DNA of 32,889 bases, taken from an uncultured Chitinophagaceae bacterium. Lineage in GTDB: Bacteria; Bacteroidota; Bacteroidia; Chitinophagales; Chitinophagaceae. Location: positions 1 to 32,889 of the forward strand of contig CALKVC010000019.1 in assembly GCA_937996595.1 (NCBI GenBank). Direction: 5' to 3'. Position numbers and translations under genes: made by a program. The notes under the pieces are model-generated. The model was not told where the DNA came from. It was given only the letters and a program-made list of their open reading frames with translations, and ran no database searches. Below, piece by piece: positions 21,827 through 30,526 of this stretch. Each line of letters opens with the position of its first letter. The stretch's first letter is position 1.

Positions 21827-24724
21827 ATGAAATGGATAATATTACAAATCCTAATTTTCATAGTTTTACCCATCACCGGGTTAAGCCAGAATACTATTGG
21901 CCTGCCAGAAGTGATAAATTACCTTAAGGGTGAATATAGTGCCGGTTTACAAAACTGGGATATCAGGCAGGATAAAAACGGTATTATATATATAGCCAAT
22001 AATGAAGGCTTACTTAGTTTTGATGGCAGGCACTGGAATTTATACCCATTACCTAATAAGACGATCGTAAGATCAGTGGAAATTGGGCCTGATAACCGGA
22101 TTTATGTGGGCGGACAGGATGAGATGGGTTATTTTACCCCTGATGAACATGGCAGACTGGTTTACCATTCAATTACAAACCTAATACCGCCCAAAAACAG
22201 CAGTTTTGGAGATGTTTGGGACATTATCACACTGAATAATGACATTTTTTTCAGGTCGGTTAACAAAATTTTTCGATTATCCAAAGAGACTATTTCCGTT
22301 TACCATGCTCCTTTTGAATGGGGTTTTTTGGGAAAATTCCATGGCAGGCTCTATGCACAGGATTTTAAGGCGGGATTGATGCTTTTTGCAAACAATAACT
22401 GGGAACCCATATCACAAACCAGCAACTACCCGGTAAATGACCCGGTAACCGCCATACTGGAAATTTCTGAAGACAGCGCTGTAATAACATCACTAAAAAA
22501 TGGGGTTTACCTGTTTACAGGCGAATCTGTTAAAAAACTAAACTGGCAAACGTCAGCCATTTTTGAAAGGGAACGGATATACGCCGCAACCGCTATCAAC
22601 CATGATTGGATTGCCCTGGCTACCAATAACGGAGGAGTTTATATTATTGATATCAGTGGAAATATCATCCAGCGTTTTTCCCGAACAGAAGGGTTACAGA
22701 ATAATAATGTACTGAGTATTTTCCTGGATACACATCAGAATTTATGGCTTGGGCTTGATAATGGCGTTGATTTTATTGCCTACAACAGCCCCATTAAGCA
22801 TATTACCCCGCAATTACAGGACGGATCGGGGTATACAGCCATCATCCATAATAACCAGTTGTTTGCCGGTACGTCAGGCGGATTATTCTGCGTTCAGCTT
22901 CAAAACCAGCGTGACCTGAGTTTTTGTAAAGGGGCCTTTTTACCAGTTGCAGGAACAACCGGGCAAGCCTGGAGCTTATCTGCAATTAACAACCAGCTAT
23001 TATTGGGGCACCATGATGGCGCATTTATCATACAGGAAAAAAAGGCAAGCCCTTTTTCAACCCAAACCGGGTTCTGGAATTTTGTTCCGTTAAGTTCAGG
23101 TACCCCTGTACAACAAATCGTTGCGGGCAATTACAAAGGCCTGCGGATTTTTGATTACCAGAACGGTCAATTTACCCAAACAGGCGAAATACCGGATTTC
23201 ATAGAATCCAGCAGGTTTGTTGCCATTGACCAATTCGGCCATATTTGGGTATCTCATCCATATCATGGCGTGTACAAGATCAGCAAACTGAATAATGGCC
23301 GGTACAATACAGCAATTTACACAGATAAGAAAGGCCTGCCTTCAACACTAAACAACCATGTTTTTAAAATTAAAAACGATGTATTGGTTGCCAGTGAAAA
23401 AGGTGTGTATATATATGACATCAAAAAAGACAGTTTTACCCGGGCCCCTTTCTATCATAAGTTACTTGGCGATATGGGTATCCGCTACCTGAAAGAAGAC
23501 AATTCCGGCAATATCTGGTTCATCAGTCAAAAAAAGCTGGGTGTAATTGACATGTCGGGTATGGAGCCGGTAGTTATTTCCTTACCTGAACTGAATAACA
23601 GGATGCTCAGTGGTTTTGAATTCATTTACCCGGTTGACGATAACAATGTATTCCTGGGTGCAGAAAAAGGATTTTACCATATCAATTTTGATAAGTATAA
23701 AAAAAACCAGGCGCAACTGCAGGTGCAGGTACGAATGGTAAGGATTATCAACAATATGGACAGCCTGTTGTTTGGCGGTTATTTTAAAGGGGTAAATGAA
23801 AAGCAACTGCAGGATGTGAAAAAAATTCCTGCCCTTTCATATAGCTGGAAAACGATCCAGTTTGGCTATTCATCCGCTTTTTTTCATGACCAGGAAACCC
23901 TGGAATACAGTTACAGGCTTAGCGGTTTTGAAGAAAACTGGTCGGAATGGACACGCCGTACCGAAAAAGAATACACCAACCTGCCTCCAGGCAATTATAC
24001 TTTTGAAGTAAAAGTGCGTAATAACCTGGGCAATGAATCTGAGGTTTCGGGATATTCATTCAGGATACTGGCTCCCTGGTACCAAACCGGTATCGCATAT
24101 ACGCTATACCTGTTAGGCATAAGTGCATTATTGATTGCCGTTTACCGCTGGCAACGAAAAAAATTCCTGCTTCAGCAGATAAAACATGAAGAAGAGCAAA
24201 AAAAACTATCCTATATACATGAGCTTGAAATAAACAAAACAGAAAATGAACTCGTTGCAGTAAAGAATGAAAAGCTGGAAGCAGATATCAATTATAAAAA
24301 CTCTGAACTGGCTTCTTCTGCCATGCACCTGGTTAAGAAAGGGGAATTGCTTACAAATATCAAAAGTGAACTTACTCAACTGATGAAGCGACTGGACAAT
24401 GAAAAGGTGGTTTCAGAAATAAAGAAAATAATAAAAACATTGAGCGATGACGACAATATAGACAAGGAATGGGAAAATTTCGCCAAGCACTTCGACCAGG
24501 TACACAGTGATTTTGTTGTGAAACTGAAGGAAAAACACCCGGCCATTTCCGGTAATGAAATAAAACTCTGCGCATATTTAAGAATGAATCTGAGCACAAA
24601 GGAAATAGCACAACTGATGAATATTTCAGTAAGAGGCGTTGAAATCAGCCGCTATCGCCTGAGAAAAAAACTGGGCATAACAACGGATGTAAGCCTCTTT
24701 GATTACCTGATAAAATTAGGTTAA
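21827..24724 (+). CDS. Membrane-spanning one-component sensor/regulator (propeller, triple-Tyr domain, LuxR-type HTH)
   Basis: The 965-residue product has a signal peptide (about 1-20), then a long periplasmic sensor of Reg_prop beta-propeller repeats (about 30-650; examples GIIYIANNEGLLSFDG, NLWLGLDNGV, GNIWFISQKKLGVID). A Y_Y_Y (triple-Tyr) domain follows (about 670-745; LEYSYRLSGFEENWSEW and LPPGNYTFEVKVRNN), then one transmembrane helix (about 753-772). A cytoplasmic coiled coil (about 775-870) leads to a C-terminal LuxR/GerE-like helix-turn-helix (about 910-952; STKEIAQLMNISVRGVEISR). The sensor half matches that of hybrid two-component systems of polysaccharide loci, but no histidine kinase, ATPase or receiver domain is present. 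It is divergent from susC by 176 bases, so it is the likely glucan-product sensor and activator of the operon. Confidence 0.92.
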   Translation: MKWIILQILIFIVLPITGLSQNTIGLPEVINYLKGEYSAGLQNWDIRQDKNGIIYIANNEGLLSFDGRHWNLYPLPNKTIVRSVEIGPDNRIYVGGQDEMGYFTPDEHGRLVYHSITNLIPPKNSSFGDVWDIITLNNDIFFRSVNKIFRLSKETISVYHAPFEWGFLGKFHGRLYAQDFKAGLMLFANNNWEPISQTSNYPVNDPVTAILEISEDSAVITSLKNGVYLFTGESVKKLNWQTSAIFERERIYAATAINHDWIALATNNGGVYIIDISGNIIQRFSRTEGLQNNNVLSIFLDTHQNLWLGLDNGVDFIAYNSPIKHITPQLQDGSGYTAIIHNNQLFAGTSGGLFCVQLQNQRDLSFCKGAFLPVAGTTGQAWSLSAINNQLLLGHHDGAFIIQEKKASPFSTQTGFWNFVPLSSGTPVQQIVAGNYKGLRIFDYQNGQFTQTGEIPDFIESSRFVAIDQFGHIWVSHPYHGVYKISKLNNGRYNTAIYTDKKGLPSTLNNHVFKIKNDVLVASEKGVYIYDIKKDSFTRAPFYHKLLGDMGIRYLKEDNSGNIWFISQKKLGVIDMSGMEPVVISLPELNNRMLSGFEFIYPVDDNNVFLGAEKGFYHINFDKYKKNQAQLQVQVRMVRIINNMDSLLFGGYFKGVNEKQLQDVKKIPALSYSWKTIQFGYSSAFFHDQETLEYSYRLSGFEENWSEWTRRTEKEYTNLPPGNYTFEVKVRNNLGNESEVSGYSFRILAPWYQTGIAYTLYLLGISALLIAVYRWQRKKFLLQQIKHEEEQKKLSYIHELEINKTENELVAVKNEKLEADINYKNSELASSAMHLVKKGELLTNIKSELTQLMKRLDNEKVVSEIKKIIKTLSDDDNIDKEWENFAKHFDQVHSDFVVKLKEKHPAISGNEIKLCAYLRMNLSTKEIAQLMNISVRGVEISRYRLRKKLGITTDVSLFDYLIKLG

Positions 24725-24742
24725 CGGCTATCCAAAAGGCCA

Positions 24743-24759
24743 GGCCTCGTAAAAAGGCC
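24743..24759 (+). terminator. Weak stem-loop after the regulator
   Basis: GGCCT (24743-24747) pairs with AGGCC (24755-24759) across a 7-base loop. The T-rich stretch begins only about 9 bases later, so termination efficiency is doubtful. It sits 19 bases after the regulator stop and before the rlmH promoter box. Confidence 0.35.
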
Positions 24760-24770
24760 GGCAATCTGTT

Positions 24771-24778
24771 TATTTTTG
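24771..24778 (+). promoter_or_regulatory. Promoter -7 box for rlmH
   Basis: TATTTTTG is a full match to TAnnTTTG, 28 bases before the rlmH start. The expected upstream TTTG at 19 bases is absent (CGTA), so this is a half-match. Confidence 0.4.
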
Positions 24779-24806
24779 TTTATATTTCAAAAACCTAAAC
24801 CGGTAT

Positions 24807-25280
24807 ATGAAACTTCAGTTCTGGAGCATTGGCAAAGCGCATGAAAGTTATGTGAAAGAAGGTGTAGAACAATTTACCAAACGGATTGGCAATTATTTTC
24901 CCGTTCAATGGCATATAATCCCGATGCCGAAGAATGCCGGCATGATGAGTGAAATGGACCTGAAAGCAAAGGAAGGTGAAATGATATTGCAGTTCCTGAA
25001 AAAAGAAGATTACCTGGTTGTACTGGATGAACGCGGGAAACAATTAACCAGTGAGGGGCTGGCTGCTTTCATCCAGCAACGGGCCAATGAAAGTGAAAAA
25101 AACCTGGTGTTTTTAATCGGGGGCGCTTTCGGTTTAAGCAAAGAAGTGATTAACCGGGCCAATTATACATGGAGTTTATCGGCCCTGGTATTCCCTCACC
25201 AACTGGTAAGGCTTATCCTGGCCGAGCAGGTTTACAGGGCCTGTTCCATATTAAGAAATGAAAAATACCATCATGTTTAA
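24807..25280 (+). CDS. rlmH: 23S rRNA (pseudouridine1915-N3)-methyltransferase RlmH
   Basis: The 157-residue product is the standard length. It has the SPOUT-class trefoil-knot signature of RlmH: LVVLDERGKQLTSEGLA at 70-86, the SAM-binding loop FLIGGAFGLSKEV at 102-114, and the diagnostic C-terminus with FPHQLVRLILAEQVYRA at 129-145 and ILRNEKYHH at 148-156. By family knowledge it methylates N3 of pseudouridine 1915 in helix 69 of 23S rRNA, on assembled ribosomes. It stands alone between the regulator and the rhomboid gene. Confidence 0.97.
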   Translation: MKLQFWSIGKAHESYVKEGVEQFTKRIGNYFPVQWHIIPMPKNAGMMSEMDLKAKEGEMILQFLKKEDYLVVLDERGKQLTSEGLAAFIQQRANESEKNLVFLIGGAFGLSKEVINRANYTWSLSALVFPHQLVRLILAEQVYRACSILRNEKYHHV

Positions 25281-25365
25281 TTTTAATAAAATAGTTAACA
25301 GCAGCTTCTCCTCCGCAAAATAGCCTGCATGCAATATTTAATTTAGTTTTGCCAAAAATAACCAG

Positions 25366-26016
25366 ATGAATTTTTCAGATTACCCGGTTACGATCTTACT
25401 GATAGCTGCCAATGTTGTTTATTCAGTGATTGGCTTTTCTAACCATAACCTGGTTAGCAAGACCATCATGTGGCCCTACCAGGTAAAATGGGAAAAGCAG
25501 TATTATCGCATGATCACGTCGGGTTTTTTACATGCCGACTGGATGCACCTGTTTTTCAACATGTTCACCCTTTATTTCTTTGGAAGAAATATAGAGATCA
25601 TCTTTACGTTTTATGGCCTTGGAGGCAAAGCAGCTTACCTCATCCTTTACTTTTTGGCATTGGTAATATCAGATATTCCCAGTTACCTGAAACACCAGGA
25701 TGATCCCGATTACCGGTCATTGGGGGCATCCGGGGCCGTATCTGCAATTGTTTTTGCCGCCATTGTATTTCAACCCTGGAACAGTATTTATTTATATGGG
25801 GCATTACGGATTTCTGCAGCCGTTTATGCGGTTTTATATATCATTTACTGTGTGTATATGGGACAAAAAGGAGGAGATAATATAAATCATGATGCGCATT
25901 TATGGGGAGCCATTTTCGGCATTGTGTTTACGCTGGCCTTAATAGCTGCCTTTCAGCCAGAAATGTTCAACTATATTATTGAGGAATTAAAAAAGCCCAG
26001 CCTGTTAGGCAGGTAA
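25366..26016 (+). CDS. Rhomboid-family intramembrane serine protease
   Basis: The 216-residue product has about six predicted transmembrane helices. Family motifs are present: HADWMHLFFNMFTL at 56-69 (the HxxxxHxxxN helix, with His56, His61 and Asn65), GASG at 120-123 with catalytic Ser122, and NHDAHLWGAIFG at 174-185 with catalytic His178. By family knowledge it cuts transmembrane substrates within the bilayer; substrates in Bacteroidota are mostly unknown. Its last 12 bases overlap the 3' end of tilS on the other strand. Confidence 0.93.
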   Translation: MNFSDYPVTILLIAANVVYSVIGFSNHNLVSKTIMWPYQVKWEKQYYRMITSGFLHADWMHLFFNMFTLYFFGRNIEIIFTFYGLGGKAAYLILYFLALVISDIPSYLKHQDDPDYRSLGASGAVSAIVFAAIVFQPWNSIYLYGALRISAAVYAVLYIIYCVYMGQKGGDNINHDAHLWGAIFGIVFTLALIAAFQPEMFNYIIEELKKPSLLGR

Positions 26017-27354
26017 AACAGTCAATTGCAGTACTTTTTTTGTAGCTGAAGTTATTTTAAATCGGTCATCTATCCGCTGGCCTGCAACCCAGATTATTTT
26101 TTTATCCATTTCAACAACCCAGGTGTTCTCTTTATCAACCAGTGATAATTTATTGTCTATAAAAAATTTACTCAGCTTCTTTTTCTTATGCATGCCCAAC
26201 GGGTAAAAATAATCTCCCCGCTTCCATTTACGGAGCAATAAGGGGAAGCTGATTTTACCTGCATCCAGCAATGCCATATTCCTGCTGTTGTCAATTTTTG
26301 CAGGCACTCCGGTAATCGAAATACGCATCCGCTGATTGCCGAATATGATACCGGAATCTTGTTCTTCAATCAATATATGGTCATTATTATTTTCCTGCAA
26401 TACCGTGATGATCAGCCATTGCCGGTTACGAAGGATCCGGTGCGAGCGTGAAGTAATATATTTGCCCGATTCGCTTTTCAGCAGGGCGATCACTTCATTA
26501 ACCTGTGCAGCAGAAAAGCCAAAATCATGGATTATCTCATATACTACTGAATGTAGTGCCGGGGTATTATGCAGTTTTAATACCGGGATATGAAAGGCCC
26601 CATCTTTAATTACTATGAGTTTTTTTTTCAGGTTGCTCACCGAAACCCTGTATAAGGTTCCAGCCTCACGAAACCGGCTGATATTATCCAGCAGGTTATC
26701 CTCAACAGCCGGAAACACTTCCTTTAAACCGGGTATAAGTTTATTCCGGAAATAATTGCGTGTATATTTATCGCTGCTGTTAGATGAATCTTCACGAAAT
26801 GAAAGATTATTTTCAGCGGCAAATGCCTCCAGTTCTTCTTTCCATGCAAACAACAAAGGCCTGATCAACCGGTTACCGGTTCCACTCTTTGGCAAAATAC
26901 CTTGTAATCCTGCAATACCTGTGCCTTTGAAAAAATTCATCAGCATGGTTTCTATATTGTCATTTGCATGATGGGCGGTGAGGATATAAACCGGTTTATC
27001 AATTGCATTATCGTTTATCAATTGGTTAAACCAGTTGTACCGAAGGTCCCTGGCAGCTACCTGCACACTTGTTTTGTTTTCATTCGCATATGTAACGGTA
27101 TCAAATTTTTCTGTAAATAGCCGGACTGCATAGTGGTTAGCCAGGTCCGTTACAAATTGTTCGTCTGCATCACTCTCTGTTCCACGCAACTGAAAATTAC
27201 AGTGTGCCATCAAAAAATCATAGCCTGCCATCTTACATAAATGACAAAGCACTACAGAATCCACACCACCACTAACGGCAATGAGTAACCTGTCTTTCGG
27301 GTGAAAGAGGTTTTCATCTTTTATAAACGCTTTGAACCTTTCCGGTAAACTCAT
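26005..27354 (-). CDS. tilS: tRNA(Ile)-lysidine synthase TilS
   Basis: The 449-residue product has the N-type PP-ATPase loop SGGVDS at 28-33, AHCNFQLRGTESDADE just after it, and LTAHHANDNIETMLMNFFKGTG, the TilS-specific segment. A C-terminal substrate-binding domain (about 375-449) includes RKWKRGDYFYPLGM and KKLSKFFIDNKLS. By family knowledge it attaches lysine to C34 of the tRNA-Ile CAU anticodon, making it read AUA, and is essential. It is preceded by a TPR gene on the same strand (62 bases) and overlaps the rhomboid gene tail-to-tail. Confidence 0.97.
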   Translation of the reverse strand: MSLPERFKAFIKDENLFHPKDRLLIAVSGGVDSVVLCHLCKMAGYDFLMAHCNFQLRGTESDADEQFVTDLANHYAVRLFTEKFDTVTYANENKTSVQVAARDLRYNWFNQLINDNAIDKPVYILTAHHANDNIETMLMNFFKGTGIAGLQGILPKSGTGNRLIRPLLFAWKEELEAFAAENNLSFREDSSNSSDKYTRNYFRNKLIPGLKEVFPAVEDNLLDNISRFREAGTLYRVSVSNLKKKLIVIKDGAFHIPVLKLHNTPALHSVVYEIIHDFGFSAAQVNEVIALLKSESGKYITSRSHRILRNRQWLIITVLQENNNDHILIEEQDSGIIFGNQRMRISITGVPAKIDNSRNMALLDAGKISFPLLLRKWKRGDYFYPLGMHKKKKLSKFFIDNKLSLVDKENTWVVEMDKKIIWVAGQRIDDRFKITSATKKVLQLTVLPA

Positions 27355-27416
27355 TGTGAACAGGTTAATTAATATCCGGTACGCGCCGGCATGATATCAT
27401 ACCAGCATGAACATTT

Positions 27417-27728
27417 TCATTCATCTATTTCTTCCAGTGCCATCTGCAATTCATTGTAACTATGTTTATCGGCGGCTAAAGTAGCTATTTCCATCCCCTT
27501 CTGATAGGTTTCAATTGCCTTGCCGTATTCACCCAGTCGTTCGTACAGTTTCCCCAGGTGGTAATACGAACCGGTATATGTTGGTTCACGCTGTAAAATG
27601 GCAGTAAAAAGTTCTTTTGCAGCTTCTTCATTTCCAATCTTTACATACTCCAGCGCCAGTGCATGTTGCAGAAAACTATCTTCACCCGACGTTTTAATGA
27701 ATTCAAGCAATTTCTCAATCCTGCTCAT
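27417..27728 (-). CDS. Small tetratricopeptide-repeat protein
   Basis: The 103-residue soluble protein is built from two to three TPR units: FLQHALALEYVKIGNEEAAKELF (about 19-41), SYYHLGKLYERLGEYGKAIE (about 54-73), and a partial capping helix to the end. It has no signal peptide. TPRs bind partner proteins; the partner is not evident. It is upstream of tilS in a probable two-gene unit and divergent from etfB. Confidence 0.88.
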   Translation of the reverse strand: MSRIEKLLEFIKTSGEDSFLQHALALEYVKIGNEEAAKELFTAILQREPTYTGSYYHLGKLYERLGEYGKAIETYQKGMEIATLAADKHSYNELQMALEEIDE

Positions 27729-27751
27729 GGAGAATATTTTTTAAACGATGT

Positions 27752-27782
27752 TTTACTTTTACCTTTGCAACGCTTATATTTG
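27752..27782 (+). promoter_or_regulatory. Promoter for etfB
   Basis: TTTA (27752-27755), 19 bases, then TATATTTG (27775-27782), a full match to the TAnnTTTG box with three of four positions in the upstream box. The start codon of etfB lies 75 bases downstream, leaving a leader of about 70 bases. Confidence 0.65.
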
Positions 27783-27857
27783 CACTTAGTTGCATAAACA
27801 ACCATTATTCACTCACTCCTTTTCCGGCTTTGGGCAGTTAAAGGAAAAAACATACAT

Positions 27858-28601
27858 ATGAAGATATTAGTTTGCATCAGTAAAACACCAGATACTACGG
27901 CAAAAATAGCCTTCGCAGATAACAATACGAAATTTGCCACTGATGGTGTACAATGGATCATTAACCCGTACGATGAATGGTATGCACTGGTAAGGGCTAT
28001 CGAACTGAAAGAAGCAGATGCATCCACTGCCATTCACCTGGTAAGTGTTGGAGGGGCAGATTGTGAACCCATCATCCGGAAAGCACTGGCACTGGGTGGC
28101 GATGAGGCCATCCGGGTAAACACCGATAATGCCGATTCATATTTTATTGCCACACAAATTGCAGCCATTGCGCGGGAAGGCGGATACGACCTCGTGCTCA
28201 CGGGGAAAGAAACGATTGATTATAACGGTTCATCCATCGGGGGCATGGTAGCAGAAATGCTTGATATGCCGTATATTTCTCATGCCAGCAAACTGGATAT
28301 AGCGGCAGGCAGTGCCATTGCCGTTCGTGAAATAGAAGGCGGTGAAGAAACCAACCAGGTTCAGCTTCCTGTAGTAATCAGTTGCCAGAAAGGTATGGCC
28401 GAACAACGCATTCCTAACATGAAAGGCATTATGGGGGCCAGGACCAAGCCACTTAGAGTTGCCGAACCGGTTCCTGCTGAAATACTTACCAGTATTGTTT
28501 CTTATGATTTACCACCTGCAAAGGCCGGCGTAAAACTGGTTCCGGCAGACAACCCCGAAGAACTCGTAAGGTTGCTGCATGAAGAAGCAAAGGTTTTCTA
28601 A
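27858..28601 (+). CDS. etfB: Electron transfer flavoprotein, beta subunit
   Basis: The 247-residue product has the EtfB opening MKILVCISKTPDTTAKI, INPYDEWYALVRAIELKE, and DLVLTGKETIDYNGSSIGGMVAEML, the AMP-binding segment. QLPVVISCQKGMAEQRIPNMKGIMGARTK is the recognition-loop region. By family knowledge it pairs with EtfA and carries electrons from acyl-CoA dehydrogenases to the quinone pool. It is followed by etfA after 153 bases on the same strand. Confidence 0.96.
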   Translation: MKILVCISKTPDTTAKIAFADNNTKFATDGVQWIINPYDEWYALVRAIELKEADASTAIHLVSVGGADCEPIIRKALALGGDEAIRVNTDNADSYFIATQIAAIAREGGYDLVLTGKETIDYNGSSIGGMVAEMLDMPYISHASKLDIAAGSAIAVREIEGGEETNQVQLPVVISCQKGMAEQRIPNMKGIMGARTKPLRVAEPVPAEILTSIVSYDLPPAKAGVKLVPADNPEELVRLLHEEAKVF

Positions 28602-28754
28602 TTGCTTTTAAATGTTGTGAATCAGGATTGACTATAACGATTGAACTTGTAATTCCTGCATACACATTAGCAATCAGCTTTTTGAAACCGGTTAAACCAA
28701 TGCAAACAAGCAAATAACCAATTATAAATTATCCATTCTTAAATTACCAAACAT

Positions 28755-29720
28755 ATGGTATTAGTTTTTTTAGACCAGGCAGACGGACACATTAAAAAAT
28801 CTTCTTTTGAAGCCGCCTGTTATGCCGCTAAAGTGGCGGAAATGACAGGTACTACCGCGGAAGGCATTTTACTTGGCACCGTTTCAGACGACCTGGCATC
28901 TTTAGGTAAATATGGTATCGGGAAAATTCATACGGTAGCGGATGCTGCGCTCAATACGCTGGACGCACAGTTGTATACCAAAGTGCTGGCACAGGTAACC
29001 GAAGCCACCGGTGCAGATGTAATCATATGTTCGCACAATACAAGTGGAAAAGCGGTTGCACCCAGGCTAAGTGTCCGTTTAAAAGCCGGACTTGTTTCAG
29101 GAGCTGCGGCGCTACCCGACCTGTCTAACGGTTTTACCGTTAAGAAAACCGTATTCAGCGGAAAGGCATTTGCCAACATTGCCATAACAAGCGCAAAAAA
29201 GATCATTGCCTTAAACCCGAATTCATTTGACATTTCCGTTACCGATGCAACGGCAGAAGTTGTACCTTTTGCAGCTACCATTGATACGGGTAAAATATCT
29301 GTAACTGATACCAAACGGGTAACCGGAGAAGTTTCCTTAAGTGAAGCAGAAATTGTGGTAAGCGGTGGCCGTGGTTTGAAAGGGCCGGAAAACTGGTCGC
29401 TCGTTACTGACCTGGCCAAATTACTGGGTGCAGCCACTGCATGTAGCAGGCCGGTTGCAGATACCGACTGGAGGCCGCATCATGAGCATGTTGGACAAAC
29501 AGGCCTTGCCATTGCACCAAACCTGTATATCGCCATCGGCATTTCAGGAGCCATACAGCACCTGGCAGGCGTAAACAGGAGCAAGACCATTGTGGTGATT
29601 AATAAAGATCCCGAAGCGCCATTCTTTAAAGCTGCCGATTATGGAATTGTGGGTGATGCTTTTGAAGTGATGCCAAAAATAATTGATGCAGTAAGGAAAC
29701 TGAAAGCCCAGGGAAATTGA
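28755..29720 (+). CDS. etfA: Electron transfer flavoprotein, alpha subunit
   Basis: The 321-residue product has an N-terminal ETF domain with DVIICSHNTSGKAVAPRLSV and the conserved GGRGLKGPENW (about 205-215). The C-terminal FAD domain (about 232-300) has WRPHHEHVGQTG, PNLYIAIGISGAIQHLAG and INKDPEAPFFKAADYGIVGD. By family knowledge it holds the redox-active FAD of the EtfAB dimer. It is the second gene of the pair with etfB and ends at a strong terminator. Confidence 0.97.
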   Translation: MVLVFLDQADGHIKKSSFEAACYAAKVAEMTGTTAEGILLGTVSDDLASLGKYGIGKIHTVADAALNTLDAQLYTKVLAQVTEATGADVIICSHNTSGKAVAPRLSVRLKAGLVSGAAALPDLSNGFTVKKTVFSGKAFANIAITSAKKIIALNPNSFDISVTDATAEVVPFAATIDTGKISVTDTKRVTGEVSLSEAEIVVSGGRGLKGPENWSLVTDLAKLLGAATACSRPVADTDWRPHHEHVGQTGLAIAPNLYIAIGISGAIQHLAGVNRSKTIVVINKDPEAPFFKAADYGIVGDAFEVMPKIIDAVRKLKAQGN

Positions 29721-29762
29721 TATTTCTCAGGTATTTCAATTGACATAAAAGCTATTCATTTT

Positions 29763-29798
29763 ATGCCTTCCGATTGAATTTGGAAGGCATTTGTTTTT
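29763..29798 (+). terminator. Strong intrinsic terminator after etfA
   Basis: ATGCCTTCC (29763-29771) pairs perfectly with GGAAGGCAT (29782-29790) over 9 bp around a 10-base loop, followed by TTGTTTTT. It lies 43 bases after the etfA stop. The last T also begins the promoter box of the next gene. Confidence 0.9.
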
Positions 29799-29805
29799 AT
29801 ATTTG
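29798..29805 (+). promoter_or_regulatory. Promoter -7 box for the BFN/UVR gene
   Basis: TATATTTG fully matches TAnnTTTG. It sits 19 bases before the ATG at 29825 and right after the etfA terminator. The upstream box is poor (ATTG at a 21-base spacing). Its place rules out the longer open frame that begins at 29774 inside the terminator. Confidence 0.5.
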
Positions 29806-29824
29806 TATAAATTCTACTGCAGGA

Positions 29825-30412
29825 ATGAAAAAAATAGAACTGGAAATTGTCGCGTTATCCCATAGTATCACCCAAACACACTCATATGCCGTGGTTTTAG
29901 GAGAAATTAACGGGCTGCGCCGCTTACCGATCGTTATCGGTGGCTTTGAAGCACAGGCCATTGCCGTTGCTTTGGAAAGGATGAACCCAAGCAGGCCGCT
30001 TACCCACGACCTGATGAAAAACTTCATGATGGCCTTTAATGTAGAATTGCATGAGATCGTGATCAATGACCTCCAGGAAGGAATATTCTATTCCAAACTG
30101 GTTTGCAGTTCTGCTAATGATACGGTAGAAATTGATTCACGCACATCGGATGCACTGGCCCTTGCCGTAAGGTTCGGTTGCCCCATTTTTACTTATGATA
30201 ATATCCTTGACCAGGCTGGCGTTCTGATGGAAGATGACCAGAAAAAAGCCATGCCCGGCAGTACGGTAACTTCTGAAACCGGCAGTAAAGATAACCTGCA
30301 GTCGCTGAGCCTGGATGAACTGAACACTTTATTGAACGAGGTACTGGAACACGAGGATTATATAAGGGCAATCGCCATCAGGGATGAAATAAAGAGCAGG
30401 GAAAAAAAATAA
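29825..30412 (+). CDS. Bifunctional nuclease (BFN) family protein with C-terminal UVR motif
   Basis: The start is placed at 29825 because the upstream terminator and promoter box exclude the longer frame. The 195-residue product has a BFN (DUF151) domain (about 3-136) with RRLPIVIGGFEAQAIAVALE, PLTHDLMKNFM and the closing SRTSDALALAVRFGCPIF. A UvrB/UvrC-type helical hairpin (about 161-194; SLDELNTLLNEVLEHEDYI then RAIAIRDEIKSR) ends the protein. By family knowledge BFN proteins have been reported with DNase and RNase activity in plants, while the bacterial role is poorly defined. The UVR motif suggests a protein-protein contact. It probably stands in its own unit before ispE. Confidence 0.92.
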   Translation: MKKIELEIVALSHSITQTHSYAVVLGEINGLRRLPIVIGGFEAQAIAVALERMNPSRPLTHDLMKNFMMAFNVELHEIVINDLQEGIFYSKLVCSSANDTVEIDSRTSDALALAVRFGCPIFTYDNILDQAGVLMEDDQKKAMPGSTVTSETGSKDNLQSLSLDELNTLLNEVLEHEDYIRAIAIRDEIKSREKK

Positions 30413-30526
30413 ACCATGACGGGTAAACAGCTGTTTCTAAAAATGCCTGTCCAGTTTACCATCCGGGTTAAATCCATATTTACCCCTTATATTTTCCATC
30501 ATAAGCTAAAGCATTATCTTTTGTAA

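Noticed and set aside
28928..29437. 169-codon open frame on the minus strand opposite etfA
   Set aside because: It lies entirely inside the recognised etfA gene, and its translation has no family features. It is a frame shadow.
30492..30522. TTTT-N19-TATCTTTT just before ispE, as a promoter
   Set aside because: Transcription would start at or after the ispE start codon, so it would need a leaderless or truncated message.
30413..30526. AAACAGCTGTTT palindrome and a GGTAAAC/GTTTACC stem between the BFN gene and ispE, as a terminator
   Set aside because: No T-tract follows and the arms are 25 bases apart; the structure is possible but not supported as a terminator.
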